The notes: generated by a model from the letters alone, not told the origin. A stretch of 64,000 nt of DNA from Flavobacterium luteolum (GCF_027111275.1 NZ_CP114286.1:620001-684000), one strand, 5' to 3'; counted from the stretch's first letter, positions 17,394-25,666 are shown. A program made the numbers and translations.

Positions 17394-17456
17394 TTTATTT
17401 ATTTTTTATAATTGTTGTTGTTGTTTTCTGAAACGCTTTGTTTCAATTTTGTTTGG

Positions 17457-17464
17457 CAAAGATA
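17457..17464 (-). promoter_or_regulatory. promoter of micro-ORF cassette B
   Basis: Minus-strand TATCTTTG with TTG 21 bases upstream (17486-17488), an exact consensus match. Confidence 0.8.
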
Positions 17465-17724
17465 TGATAGAAAAATTCATATTTCCAAATATTTTTTAGT
17501 ATTAATTTTCTGACTATCAATTAGTTAGACTTAAAATTTAGACAAAGAAATTCCTGTCCGCAAACTGGTGCAGATCTCATTTTTGTATCAAATGACTGTT
17601 ACTCATTAGATTACTTTCCAAGACTATATCTTTCTATTTTTATTACTCATTAAACATTTTGGTCAACTATTTTTTTAGTTTTTTTAGTTCTGGTTTGTTT
17701 TCTCTATCATTTTAAACATCTTTC

Positions 17725-17763
17725 TTGTCATATTGAGCGAATTTCATTGTCACACTGAGCGAA
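17725..17763 (+). repeat. direct repeats TTGTCAnAnTGAGCGAA
   Basis: Copies at 17725-17741 and 17747-17763 differ at two of 17 positions. The second continues GTCGAAGTGC. Related to the TGTCAT-ended hairpins elsewhere in the window. The surrounding stretch 17465-17780 shows no convincing gene. Confidence 0.6.
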
Positions 17764-17788
17764 GTCGAAGTGCTAAAAACAAAAAAAA

Positions 17789-17806
17789 CGTCCTACAATG
17801 AGGACG
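17789..17806 (-). terminator. terminator of micro-ORF cassette A
   Basis: CGTCCT/AGGACG stem, followed on the minus strand by eight Ts; about 40 bases after the stop of the 30-residue ORF. Confidence 0.8.
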
Positions 17807-17845
17807 CTTTTCTATTTTATGATGAGTTTGACTCTAAATACTAAA

Positions 17846-17938
17846 TCATAATTTCATAAAAATACATACGCATCCTGAGCTATTAGCTGGAAAATCTCCT
17901 GCTAAAGGTTCAAAAAATTGGCTTGATGAATATTTCAT
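17846..17938 (-). CDS. micro-ORF cassette A: 30-residue peptide
   Basis: ATG at 17938, 30 codons, TGA at 17846-17848. The first half is Ser/Phe-rich (KYSSSQFFEPLAG); the second ends GCVCIFMKL with a CxC pair and a hydrophobic tail. It is framed by an exact-consensus promoter 31 bases upstream and a terminator downstream, giving a transcript of about 180 bases. I do not recognise the family. The CxC motif and the hydrophobic end would suit a secreted or membrane-active peptide or a modified peptide precursor, but no modification enzyme is next to it. Confidence 0.5.
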   Translation of the reverse strand: MKYSSSQFFEPLAGDFPANSSGCVCIFMKL

Positions 17939-17968
17939 ATGTATTTTTTCTATTATTAATTACAGATA

Positions 17969-17976
17969 CAAATGTA
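17969..17976 (-). promoter_or_regulatory. promoter of micro-ORF cassette A
   Basis: Minus-strand TACATTTG with TTG exactly 21 bases upstream (17998-18000), the same spacing as cassette B. Confidence 0.8.
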
Positions 17977-18034
17977 CTATATTTTAGATTAATTTAACAA
18001 AATATAGCCAAAATATATTTTTTTGTAACAAAAA

Positions 18035-18061
18035 ATCCCGACAATTGGTTATTGTCGGGAT
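18035..18061 (-). terminator. terminator of the 93-residue gene
   Basis: Perfect 11-bp stem ATCCCGACAAT/ATTGTCGGGAT with a 5-base loop, followed on the minus strand by Ts. Confidence 0.9.
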
Positions 18062-18069
18062 TTGAGTTT

Positions 18070-18351
18070 TTATTGAAATAATTTACGGTTGCTACTACAA
18101 GCCTTATAAATCTGCTTCTCTGAAAATAGCGATAAGGTTTCTGCCAGATTTCGGCTGGTTCTTAAACAGCTCAGGATTTTTTGCCTTAAATTGATATCGT
18201 CGCCAAACTCTGTATGCATTAAAAGCTCGAAGATTTCCTGCAAATACAAGGGCTGTTCTTTGTAATCTCCCTCAAACAATTCGTCTGAAAGGAAATTAAT
18301 TACGGATGGCACTACATCACGATGTGTTGGTTTTTGATTTTCTTTTGTCAT
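18070..18351 (-). CDS. 93-residue protein of unknown function
   Basis: A soluble helical protein, 93 residues, with no signal peptide. Blocks: HRDVVPSVINFLSDELFEGDY, then three predicted helices with two Cys (SCLRTSRN, YKACSSNRK). No known motif recognised. It sits behind a 166-base leader with two long mutually interleaved helices and has its own promoter and terminator, so its expression is probably controlled at RNA level. It lies just downstream of the ABC-type operon but in a separate transcript. Confidence 0.65.
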   Translation of the reverse strand: MTKENQKPTHRDVVPSVINFLSDELFEGDYKEQPLYLQEIFELLMHTEFGDDINLRQKILSCLRTSRNLAETLSLFSEKQIYKACSSNRKLFQ

Positions 18352-18517
18352 TTTTCTGAAAATATTAAACGCACGAAACCCTCATCTTCGGTTGTGACAA
18401 AACATTCTTATCGAATGAGATTAGGGCTATCACTAGCTCCAGCAACGTGAATGAGGGCTTCGCTTATGTTAACTTATAAAGTTTCAAAGTTCTCGATTGC
18501 CGATAAAATGTTTTGTC
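18352..18517 (-). ncRNA. structured leader or small RNA with interleaved helices
   Basis: On the minus strand, helix A pairs 18501-18517 with 18396-18413 (17 pairs, one bulge). Helix B pairs 18451-18462 with 18374-18385 (12 pairs, one G-U). The order is A5', B5', A3', B3', so the helices form a pseudoknot or exclude each other. A local hairpin GCTA-GTGA-TAGC lies inside (about 18425-18436). The predicted transcript start coincides with the first base of helix A. B3' ends 22 bases before the ATG of the 93-residue gene. It could be a regulatory leader or an independent RNA (a 6S-like terminal helix is an alternative reading). Confidence 0.5.
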
Positions 18518-18522
18518 GAGAA

Positions 18523-18530
18523 CAAAGATA
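18523..18530 (-). promoter_or_regulatory. promoter box of the structured leader (TATCTTTG)
   Basis: Minus-strand TATCTTTG, about 6 bases before the 5' strand of helix A; no clear TTG upstream. Confidence 0.6.
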
Positions 18531-18681
18531 TACTTTTCTTTTGAAAAGAAAGAAAAAACTTACTTTTAAACTTTTTTTTTAAAATTTAATTTTGATTTTA
18601 GGTTGAAAACAAAGATATTGATTAATGCTTAGGTCTTGAATTGCTTAACATAATTTAATTTTTGAAGGAATTAATAGTTTT

Positions 18682-21012
18682 CTAAATTCTATTTTTCATA
18701 TTAATAGATTTACCTGTTAAGCCAAATCTATCATATTTGTATCGAATAAATTTAGAATATCTATCTTCATGCGTTGAAAGAATTAATTGTTGATCACTAA
18801 AATTATACTTCAGCAATTCTACCAATGAATGAGTATTAATTTCATCTAAAGTCTGTAATGGATCATCAATTAAAATAGTTCCCAGTTTTGACTGATTAAA
18901 AACTTTATTCAAAACTAGCATTAAAGATATAACAGTTGCTGATAGCTGACCAGAACTTAAGAGATACGCCACTTCTTGATCTTTACAAGTTGGTCTTATA
19001 TAAACCTGTTTTTGTTTACCTGTTTCAAATTCTATAGAAAGCCCAGAACCTAAACTATGATTTTGTAAAATTTTACCAGTATATATGTGGAAAGGAATAC
19101 TTATTTTATTAATAATTTCTTCCGTGTAATCTTTTATTTTCTGATCATAAACTTTTATAATACCGTTCAATTTATCCTCAACAGTTTTAAGTTTATTATG
19201 CTTTAATTTAAAACTTTGTAGCTCAGAATCAATTGCTTTTAAATATTGCGATTGAACATATTTCTTTTTATCTAATATATCATCTGAAGTAACTTGTTCT
19301 AAAACTTCTAGTGATTTATTGAAATAGTTTTCAAAATCAGCTAAAACTGAATTAATTTCTATTTCTTCAGAAATTTTTGGCTTATTATCATTTATAAAAG
19401 AATATACTTTTCTGATAATTTCATCAATAGTATCAATAACTCTATTGTTTACAAGACTAATTAATTCATCTTTTTTATTCAATACAAACAATTCTAAAAA
19501 ATGATCAAACTTATTTTTCAAATTTTCAAATCTGTCCTTTAGCTGTAAAAATTCATCATTCCTTATTAATTTTTTATTTTCTTCATCTAAAGAATTATTT
19601 TCTTTTATCAAAAATTCTTTAATTGGATTCAGATTTTCATTAATCAATAATTGTTTTTGCTCTTCAAAATTTTTATTGTTAATTAAATAATCACTAAATA
19701 TCTTTTGCTGAGTAACATTTATCTGCTCGATTAATGCTTCATTCGTTTTCCAATCAAAGCCACAAGTGGGGCACTCGCCATCATTTAAATTAATGTGATT
19801 TTTATGTTCATTACGAAAATCAATTAAATCTTGCCTTCTATCTTTAAAATTTGATAAAATAGTATTTTGTATTGATAAACTTTCTTGTAAGCTTTTAACC
19901 AATCTAATTTTTACTAGAAATTCTTCTATATTAATTTTTAATTTTTCTTTTTCTAATAAAAAATTATAAAAAGATTCATCATTTAAATCGGTAAACTTTT
20001 GTTTCTCTATAAGCTCAATTTTTAAATTGTTATTTTTAATTTCTCTCTCGTTTTTATTCCTTGTAGAATATTCATTTTCTAAAAATTCAAAATTTGTTAT
20101 GCTCCAATAATTTTTTGAAAATTCTTCTGCGAATGTTAAGTTTGAATAATTATTTAATTTACTGATTAATTCGATATCATTTAATAAAGATTTATTCTCA
20201 AATAGATAGCTTATTTTATCTATTTCATTTAAGTATGAAATATTAATATCCAAGACAGTATTTTTAATTTCACTTTTATCCCATTCAAAATCTTTGTCTG
20301 AAATTAAACGCTTATAGCTTAATTCATAATTTATATTTGAAAAATCATAATTTAATTTTTCAATTTCACCAATTCTTTCTTTGTATTGCTTTTTTCTTCT
20401 AAAGATGTCTAAACCACATTGCGTGATTTTAATCAATTCGTTTCTTTCTTCTTCACCTCCAATTAATGAAACCAAAAAAGAATCATACCTATCTTTAGGG
20501 TCTTTTTTTAGAAAATAGGTATTTTCATCTTGTTCTACGTAATTTAGAACAGAATAAAGTTTATATAAATTTGAGAAATCTAATGTTTGTTCTAAAATAT
20601 CATAAGTAGATTCTTTATTATTGATAAAAAGAGTAGAATCGTTAAAAATTTGACTTATATTATTTGATTTTGATTTACCTATACTTTTCGGAAAAACTCT
20701 TTTTATTGAATGTTCTGTTTCATTTCCATCATTTATAATTAATTCCAACTCTACTTCTAAATTATTAGATTTATGTATTGGGCTATCCAAAAAAGTATAT
20801 CTAGCATCTAAGTTGACGTCTCTAAATCTTCTCGGCTTTTCAGTAAATAATATTTCTATAGCCTCAAAAACGGTGGTTTTACCATATCCGTTTGGTCCAT
20901 CAAAAACAATTAAATTATTAGAATCAAAACTAAATTCAATTTCATCAATGCATTTGAAATTTTTAATTTTTAATTGACTAATTCTAAATCTATTCCCTTG
21001 ATTCATTTTCAA
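18682..21012 (-). CDS. SMC/RecF-like ABC ATPase of a three-component conflict system
   Basis: A 776-residue ABC-type ATPase. Walker A GPNGYGKTT is at residues 39-47. Two long coiled-coil arms meet at a zinc-hook-like CPTC (residues 414-417). The signature LSSGQLSATVISL lies near 685, Walker B TILIDDPLQTLDE near 714, and the switch His in LSTHEDR near 747. This is a Rad50/SMC-like layout: head, hook, head. The start overlaps the end of the preceding gene by 23 bases. With the two upstream genes it matches the ABC-three-component (ABC-3C) architecture known from computational surveys of conflict systems. The gene is visibly more AT-rich than the flanking core genes, which suggests transfer. Its role is inferred to be sensing or loading on DNA and activating the effector. 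Confidence 0.8.
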   Translation of the reverse strand: MKMNQGNRFRISQLKIKNFKCIDEIEFSFDSNNLIVFDGPNGYGKTTVFEAIEILFTEKPRRFRDVNLDARYTFLDSPIHKSNNLEVELELIINDGNETEHSIKRVFPKSIGKSKSNNISQIFNDSTLFINNKESTYDILEQTLDFSNLYKLYSVLNYVEQDENTYFLKKDPKDRYDSFLVSLIGGEEERNELIKITQCGLDIFRRKKQYKERIGEIEKLNYDFSNINYELSYKRLISDKDFEWDKSEIKNTVLDINISYLNEIDKISYLFENKSLLNDIELISKLNNYSNLTFAEEFSKNYWSITNFEFLENEYSTRNKNEREIKNNNLKIELIEKQKFTDLNDESFYNFLLEKEKLKINIEEFLVKIRLVKSLQESLSIQNTILSNFKDRRQDLIDFRNEHKNHINLNDGECPTCGFDWKTNEALIEQINVTQQKIFSDYLINNKNFEEQKQLLINENLNPIKEFLIKENNSLDEENKKLIRNDEFLQLKDRFENLKNKFDHFLELFVLNKKDELISLVNNRVIDTIDEIIRKVYSFINDNKPKISEEIEINSVLADFENYFNKSLEVLEQVTSDDILDKKKYVQSQYLKAIDSELQSFKLKHNKLKTVEDKLNGIIKVYDQKIKDYTEEIINKISIPFHIYTGKILQNHSLGSGLSIEFETGKQKQVYIRPTCKDQEVAYLLSSGQLSATVISLMLVLNKVFNQSKLGTILIDDPLQTLDEINTHSLVELLKYNFSDQQLILSTHEDRYSKFIRYKYDRFGLTGKSINMKNRI

Positions 21013-21700
21013 ATAAATTATTAGTTAATAAAAAGTCTTCTATGTCTTGATTTTGGTAAAAATTACTTAGAATAGTCTCAACAAATATCTTTTCAGAATC
21101 ATTCAATTCTGAATTAATCTCATTTTTAATATTTTTTAATTGCTGATTATCATTTAAGGGAATATAGTTAAGAAAAGGAAGCTTAATAAACAAACTCATT
21201 AGAAGCTTATACCATGTTTCTTTTTTATTATTTAATAAACTACTATTTTTTATCGCTATTTTATTCAGTTCAACAATTGCATTTCTCGATTTAATCTTTT
21301 GTTTTAAATTGTTAACATCTTCTTTATTGTACGGCAGTATATATTTTTTAGCGATCCGATAATTCTCTTCAATTTTATGCAATTCTTTCAAAATTAAATC
21401 TGTTTCTTCTTCAAGGTTTAGAATTAAAATAAATGAAAGATTATAATCTAAATTAACAGCATCAAATTCTTTTAAATGTTTTTTTCTGATATCTTCTTCA
21501 ACGACAGCATTTATCAAAAATTCAAACTTAAATTCACTGTCTCCATTCAAAATCTTTAGTTCCTCATAACTCATAAATAACAAAACATAATAATCTTCCT
21601 TTCCGTCTTCAAAAAAAGTAAAATACATTTTGTAATCATATTGAATCTCATGAAATACCATTTTATTTTCAATCAATATTTCTTTAATAATCTCATCCAT
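20990..21700 (-). CDS. middle component of the three-gene ABC operon
   Basis: 236 residues, acidic, mostly helical with an N-terminal alpha/beta part. It overlaps the upstream gene by 8 bases and the ATPase gene by 23, so the three are translationally coupled. No domain recognised from sequence alone. Position and size fit the 'middle component' (MC) proteins of ABC-3C systems, which vary greatly and are named mainly by their place in the operon. Function unknown. Confidence 0.65.
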   Translation of the reverse strand: MDEIIKEILIENKMVFHEIQYDYKMYFTFFEDGKEDYYVLLFMSYEELKILNGDSEFKFEFLINAVVEEDIRKKHLKEFDAVNLDYNLSFILILNLEEETDLILKELHKIEENYRIAKKYILPYNKEDVNNLKQKIKSRNAIVELNKIAIKNSSLLNNKKETWYKLLMSLFIKLPFLNYIPLNDNQQLKNIKNEINSELNDSEKIFVETILSNFYQNQDIEDFLLTNNLFENESRE

Positions 21701-22886
21701 TGTTTATTTCTCTTATTGAATTTTCAACACTTTTAAATTCGAATTCAAACCTTTTATCGGTTATATCTAACCCTTTCTCTACTTCAAAATTTGGTTGCAT
21801 AATATTTCTTAAAACATCTTTTACTTGCTGTTTTTCTAAATTTAAATTTTGAGTAACAATAGTATTTATTTTACTCAAATTATTGTTTTCAATGTTTGAG
21901 CAAAACTCATAAAGTCTCTTTTTTTGATGCGTTCTAGAATTTTCATCAATGTTTAAATTAATTAAACTAAGTTGATAATTATTTTCATTATGATTATAAG
22001 TAAGGTCTTTAAACAATGGATCAATACCAATGTCTTCAAAACATTTAATTATTATTTCTCTTATTTCATTTTCAGGTAAATAACCAGTAAAATTTTCAAC
22101 TTTAATATCCTTTTCTAAAAGTATATGGGCATTTATTCTATCCTTAATCAATATTTTAATATCATCAGAAGGTAAGTCATTAATTTCTTCTAGATATCTA
22201 ATTAATTTTTGTTTTAGTCTACTCTCTATTGCATCATTTTCATCATATTGTTCGATACAATCTCTAATTGTCTTAAAAAATTTCTTTATAATTGAAATCC
22301 AAGCTATTTCTTCATTAAAAGCAAGATCAGAGTTCAAAATCCATTCTCGTATTTCATTAAGCGAAAAAGATTTAACCGTTTTAGTTCTATGTCTCTCTTT
22401 TATTGCAGAACATATTTTGTAACAACTATAATTCCTCTTTAATTCAACATCAGAATTGTTTAATCCAGGCAAAAGTAATTTTATAGCATCATCAATTTTT
22501 GTTGTTATATTTTCAAGAGTATAAACTCCAGATAATACATTTGCTTCTAGTCTTTCCTTTTCTAGAGTTACATTAAATTTATTTAGCTCAATATCACTTT
22601 TATGGAGGTAAAGAAAATTGCGTTGGGCATTATCAGGAAATCGAGTCATCATATCATCCCATGCCTTTGAATATTTCGTATAATTATGTGTTCCGTATGC
22701 TTTAACTTGAAAGGCTTCCCAAATATTTGTCGTTATTGAAAAATCCTCATCCTCTTCTAATTTTAGACAATAAGATTCTGGAATATCATTCCCTAATAAT
22801 TTATTAATTTCTTCAAGCGCTTTACATAAAGCTACCTCACCTTGAAATATATATCCCGACCAACTGGGTGTAGCATCTGTACTCAT
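21693..22886 (-). CDS. nuclease-like effector candidate of the three-gene ABC operon
   Basis: 397 residues; first gene of the operon. The N-terminus has the SWSGYIFQ motif (residues 8-15), then an acidic block EEDEDF with Asp48, then EAFQVKAY with Gln60-x-Lys62. The order GxxxQ, D, QxK is that of restriction-endonuclease-fold nucleases such as the Cap4/DUF4297 type. The rest (about 120-397) is helical and not recognised. I infer a DNA- or RNA-cutting effector; it could equally be a catalytically weak sensor, since the acidic motif is only loosely conserved. The gene is AT-rich like the two that follow. Confidence 0.65.
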   Translation of the reverse strand: MSTDATPSWSGYIFQGEVALCKALEEINKLLGNDIPESYCLKLEEDEDFSITTNIWEAFQVKAYGTHNYTKYSKAWDDMMTRFPDNAQRNFLYLHKSDIELNKFNVTLEKERLEANVLSGVYTLENITTKIDDAIKLLLPGLNNSDVELKRNYSCYKICSAIKERHRTKTVKSFSLNEIREWILNSDLAFNEEIAWISIIKKFFKTIRDCIEQYDENDAIESRLKQKLIRYLEEINDLPSDDIKILIKDRINAHILLEKDIKVENFTGYLPENEIREIIIKCFEDIGIDPLFKDLTYNHNENNYQLSLINLNIDENSRTHQKKRLYEFCSNIENNNLSKINTIVTQNLNLEKQQVKDVLRNIMQPNFEVEKGLDITDKRFEFEFKSVENSIREINNG

Positions 22887-22950
22887 ATCTTATTTTTAAT
22901 GATTTTTCTAATAAAAATTACCCCTTATTCTATTTATTCGTTACAAATAT

Positions 22951-22967
22951 CAATAAAGATTTTATTG
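22951..22967. promoter_or_regulatory. palindrome upstream of the ABC operon
   Basis: CAATAAA-GAT-TTTATTG, next to a near-consensus GATATTTG box on the minus strand, 65-80 bases before the first gene. A possible operator; weak. Confidence 0.3.
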
Positions 22968-23091
22968 GTGTTTTACGGTTTTCCATAATCTCAACAATTT
23001 TAATTTGCTCAAATATATACAAACAAAAAGCCTTCAAACCAAGTACAAACACCTGATTTAAAAGCCAACAAATAATCTCTATAATTAAGAC

Positions 23092-23889
23092 TTAAATCCC
23101 AAAAAAGCTCTTAGAATTCCTAGTAGTTTCCTCCGCTACTTTAGCTAAAGTAATTCCTTTAAACTGTGCAATTGTTCCGGCAACATACGGCAGAAAAGCA
23201 GGTTCGCAACGACGTTCGTGGTATTTCTTAAGGAGGCTGTTCGGGACATTTTTAGGAAGCATAAACGGCGCATCGGTTTCAATCATCATTCGGTCGAGCG
23301 GTACGTACTGAATGACTTCTTTTAAATGGCTGAAACGCTTGGCATCTGAAATCGCTCCCGTAAAACCCAAATAAAATCCGTGATCGAGATAGGTTTTGGC
23401 CTCCTGCAAAGTTCCCGTAAAACAATGCACAACGGCTTTTGGCAATTGCGGTAAATAGTCTTTGGTAATATTCATAAAAGAACTAAAAGCGCTTCTTTCG
23501 TGCAAAAACAAAGGTTTCTGTACTTCAATCGCCAATTCTAATTGTGCTTTATAACATTCTTCCTGTTTGTTTCGGGGCGAAAAGTCACGATCAAAATCGA
23601 GTCCGCATTCGCCAACGGAAACAACGTGTTTCAGTTCTAATAATTTCCTGAGTTTCGAAATACTCTGCGCATCGAAACTCTTCGCATCATGCGGATGTAT
23701 GCCCGCCGTAGCGTACAGCACGCCTGGATACTGTCTCGCAATCCTTGCAGATTCTTCGCTATTTCGTACGCTGGTGCCTGTGAGTATCATTTGCGATACA
23801 TCGGCATCGAGCGCGTCTTGTACGACATCGTCTATGTCGTTTTGGAATTGTTTGTTCGTTAGGTTGATTCCTATGTCTATGTAATTCAT
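23092..23889 (-). CDS. tatD: TatD-family metal-dependent hydrolase
   Basis: 265 residues, TIM-barrel amidohydrolase fold. Landmarks: DIGINLT at the N-terminus (the TatD form of the first metal motif), GECGLDFDRD, HERSAFSSF, VVHCFTGTLQE, and IETDAPFMLP near the C-terminus. TatD proteins are Mg-dependent 3'-5' DNases acting on single-stranded DNA and abasic DNA, in the cytoplasm. The N-terminus is nearer to E. coli TatD than to YcfH. The gene is clearly richer in G and C than its surroundings, unusual for this genome, which suggests a different origin or selection. Confidence 0.88.
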   Translation of the reverse strand: MNYIDIGINLTNKQFQNDIDDVVQDALDADVSQMILTGTSVRNSEESARIARQYPGVLYATAGIHPHDAKSFDAQSISKLRKLLELKHVVSVGECGLDFDRDFSPRNKQEECYKAQLELAIEVQKPLFLHERSAFSSFMNITKDYLPQLPKAVVHCFTGTLQEAKTYLDHGFYLGFTGAISDAKRFSHLKEVIQYVPLDRMMIETDAPFMLPKNVPNSLLKKYHERRCEPAFLPYVAGTIAQFKGITLAKVAEETTRNSKSFFGI

Positions 23890-23892
23890 TTT

Positions 23893-23935
23893 TTTAAGGT
23901 GCTAAGGTTCTGAGAGGCTAAGGTGCTAAGGTTTT
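23893..23935. repeat. AAGGTGCTAAGG tandem units
   Basis: Two copies of AAGGTGCTAAGGTT separated by CTGAGAGGCT, just upstream of tatD. Confidence 0.5.
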
Positions 23936-23972
23936 TTCCTCTCAACCGATTATTTTTTCTTTTAAGATTTTG

Positions 23973-24100
23973 TAGAAGAAAGAAGCAAGAGGCAAGACGG
24001 TCATATCTTTCTTCTTGGTTCTTGTTTCTTTCTTTTCCAAAATTCAAAGAAGCAAGAAAGAAATCTCAAAAATCTTGCTTCTTGTCTCTTGCTTCTTCTT
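23973..24100. repeat. inverted repeat of the AGAAGCAAGA family
   Basis: The left arm 23974-23997 (AGAAGAAAGAAGCAAGAGGC...) pairs with the right arm 24073-24100; an inner pair lies near 24010-24033 and 24046-24063. It abuts the rtcB stop codon. The same family flanks the four-helix-bundle gene at 34023-34516 and occurs empty at 32735-32802. Confidence 0.75.
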
Positions 24101-25520
24101 AGTCTTCTCGGCTTCCATCATCAGCCATTCTAACCAATTTCGGTGTAAACTTCGCCACAACATCAACTAAATCCTGTTGCGCTTCCATCACCTGATTGAT
24201 ATCTTTATATGCCATTGGGGCTTCGTCAAGACCTGCTCCGATAAGCGTAACGCGATGATCTCTCAGGATCGATTTCATTTCGGTTTGTGTGATGTTTTTT
24301 ATGGCTTGCGTTCTGCTCATTTGTCTTCCTGCTCCATGCGAAGCCGAATTGATGGCATTCTCCTCGCCTTTTCCTCTCACCAAAAATCCTGGCGCGGTCA
24401 TACTTCCCGGAATGATTCCCATAACGCCTTTTCCGGCTGGAGTTGCTCCTTTTCTATGTACGATCACTTCTTCGTCGTTCCAGATTTCTTTCCAAGCAAA
24501 ATTATGGTGGTTTTCGACTTTGGCTAAAATCGTTGCTCCCAAAGCGCGTTCCATTTTGTTATGGATAATCTCGTGACAAGCCGAAGCATAATCTCCCGCC
24601 AAATTCATCGCCAGCCAATATTCCTGACCTAATTGCGAATTCATATCTAAATACGCTAAATTTCTGGCAACTTCTGGAAGTTTACATTCGTCTTTGGCGA
24701 TTTTGGTATAATGACCTGCAATGGTCGCACCCATTCCGCGTGAACCGGAATGCGTTAACAAAGCGACGTATTTTCCTTTTGGGATATTCAAAACCGCATC
24801 GTCTTGCGCAAATTCCATGATTCCGAATTCCACAAAGTGATTTCCACCACCCGAAGATCCTAATTGCGACCAGGCTTTATCTTTCAAGTTCTTCACAAAC
24901 GCATTCATATTAAACGTTTCGTTCTCCAAAACCGCATGATCTGATTTGTACTGACCGTGAAATCCGTGACCTGCTCCAAAAATAGAATTCGCAATTAACT
25001 CTTTTTTAAATTTGGCTTCATTTTCAAAGTAAAACTCTTCTGGAATATCATAAACCGACAACGCCATTCTACATCCAATATCAACACCAACACCATACGG
25101 AATAATGGCATTTTTTGTGGCTAGAACTCCGCCAATTGGTAATCCGTAACCTTGGTGCGCGTCTGGCATTAAAGCTCCAGCAACCGTAATAGGCAGTTTC
25201 ATGGCAACTTCCATTTGTTTTCTGGCTCCGTCCTCGATATGATCCAATCCGTAAGCCGAATACGCATTCGGAGTTTCATTTAAAGCAATGAAATCTTCTG
25301 GTTTTTCATTCGATTTTTCGATTAAAGCCACAGCCAGTTTGCTGAAGATTTTATCGTCTATATAGTTTTCCGGAGTTTCTAAGACGTTTTTAAAATTAGC
25401 CATCATTTCGTCTCTTGTGAATCCGTTTCTTTTGCTGTTTATTTTTAAGGCGATTCCGATTATTTTTCCTTCTGGAAATCCTAATTCTAATATATCTGTA
25501 CCGTTTATTTGTGTTTTCAT
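24099..25520 (-). CDS. rtcB: RtcB-family RNA ligase
   Basis: 473 residues from the ATG at 25520. An upstream in-frame TTG falls inside repeat DNA and is rejected as start. RtcB joins 3'-phosphate or 2',3'-cyclic-phosphate ends to 5'-OH ends using GTP and Mn. Seen: GVDIGCRMALSV (metal Cys region), SSGGGNHFVEFG with the HF motif, HSGSRGMG, HNFAWK, and the Ser/Gly-rich C-terminal SHGAGRQMSR with its nucleophilic His. It is the short bacterial type. It follows slipin on the same strand, and tRNA-like sequences lie upstream of slipin, so it belongs to a putative RNA-repair operon. Confidence 0.95.
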   Translation of the reverse strand: MKTQINGTDILELGFPEGKIIGIALKINSKRNGFTRDEMMANFKNVLETPENYIDDKIFSKLAVALIEKSNEKPEDFIALNETPNAYSAYGLDHIEDGARKQMEVAMKLPITVAGALMPDAHQGYGLPIGGVLATKNAIIPYGVGVDIGCRMALSVYDIPEEFYFENEAKFKKELIANSIFGAGHGFHGQYKSDHAVLENETFNMNAFVKNLKDKAWSQLGSSGGGNHFVEFGIMEFAQDDAVLNIPKGKYVALLTHSGSRGMGATIAGHYTKIAKDECKLPEVARNLAYLDMNSQLGQEYWLAMNLAGDYASACHEIIHNKMERALGATILAKVENHHNFAWKEIWNDEEVIVHRKGATPAGKGVMGIIPGSMTAPGFLVRGKGEENAINSASHGAGRQMSRTQAIKNITQTEMKSILRDHRVTLIGAGLDEAPMAYKDINQVMEAQQDLVDVVAKFTPKLVRMADDGSRED

Positions 25521-25545
25521 TTTTTCTTTTTTAAGGGACAAAGGC

Positions 25546-25665
25546 GCAAAGGTTTTTTTACTGCTTCGCAGTTGTTCTGCATAACTATTTTAATTCTAAG
25601 TTTTTTTGCTCCGCGAAGACATATTTCTCGCAAAGTCGCAGAGACGCAAAGGTTTTTTGATTTAA
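25546..25665. repeat. GCAAAG-type interspersed repeat
   Basis: Units such as GGGACAAAGGCGCAAAGG (25539-25556) and CGCAAAGTCGCAGAGACGCAAAGG; the same family as 6880-7142. Confidence 0.5.
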
Positions 25666-25666
25666 G

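Noticed and set aside
17500-17600. A 19-codon ORF with two Cys on the minus strand, possible third micro-cassette.
   Set aside because: No promoter box or terminator of its own; too short to separate from chance.
18352-18517. The leader as a 4.5S/SRP or tmRNA gene.
   Set aside because: No SRP GGAA-tetraloop domain and no tmRNA tag frame or tRNA-like ends.
25521-25541. TTG start seven codons upstream for rtcB.
   Set aside because: The TTG is part of a GGGACAAAGG repeat; the ATG at 25520 aligns with the family start.
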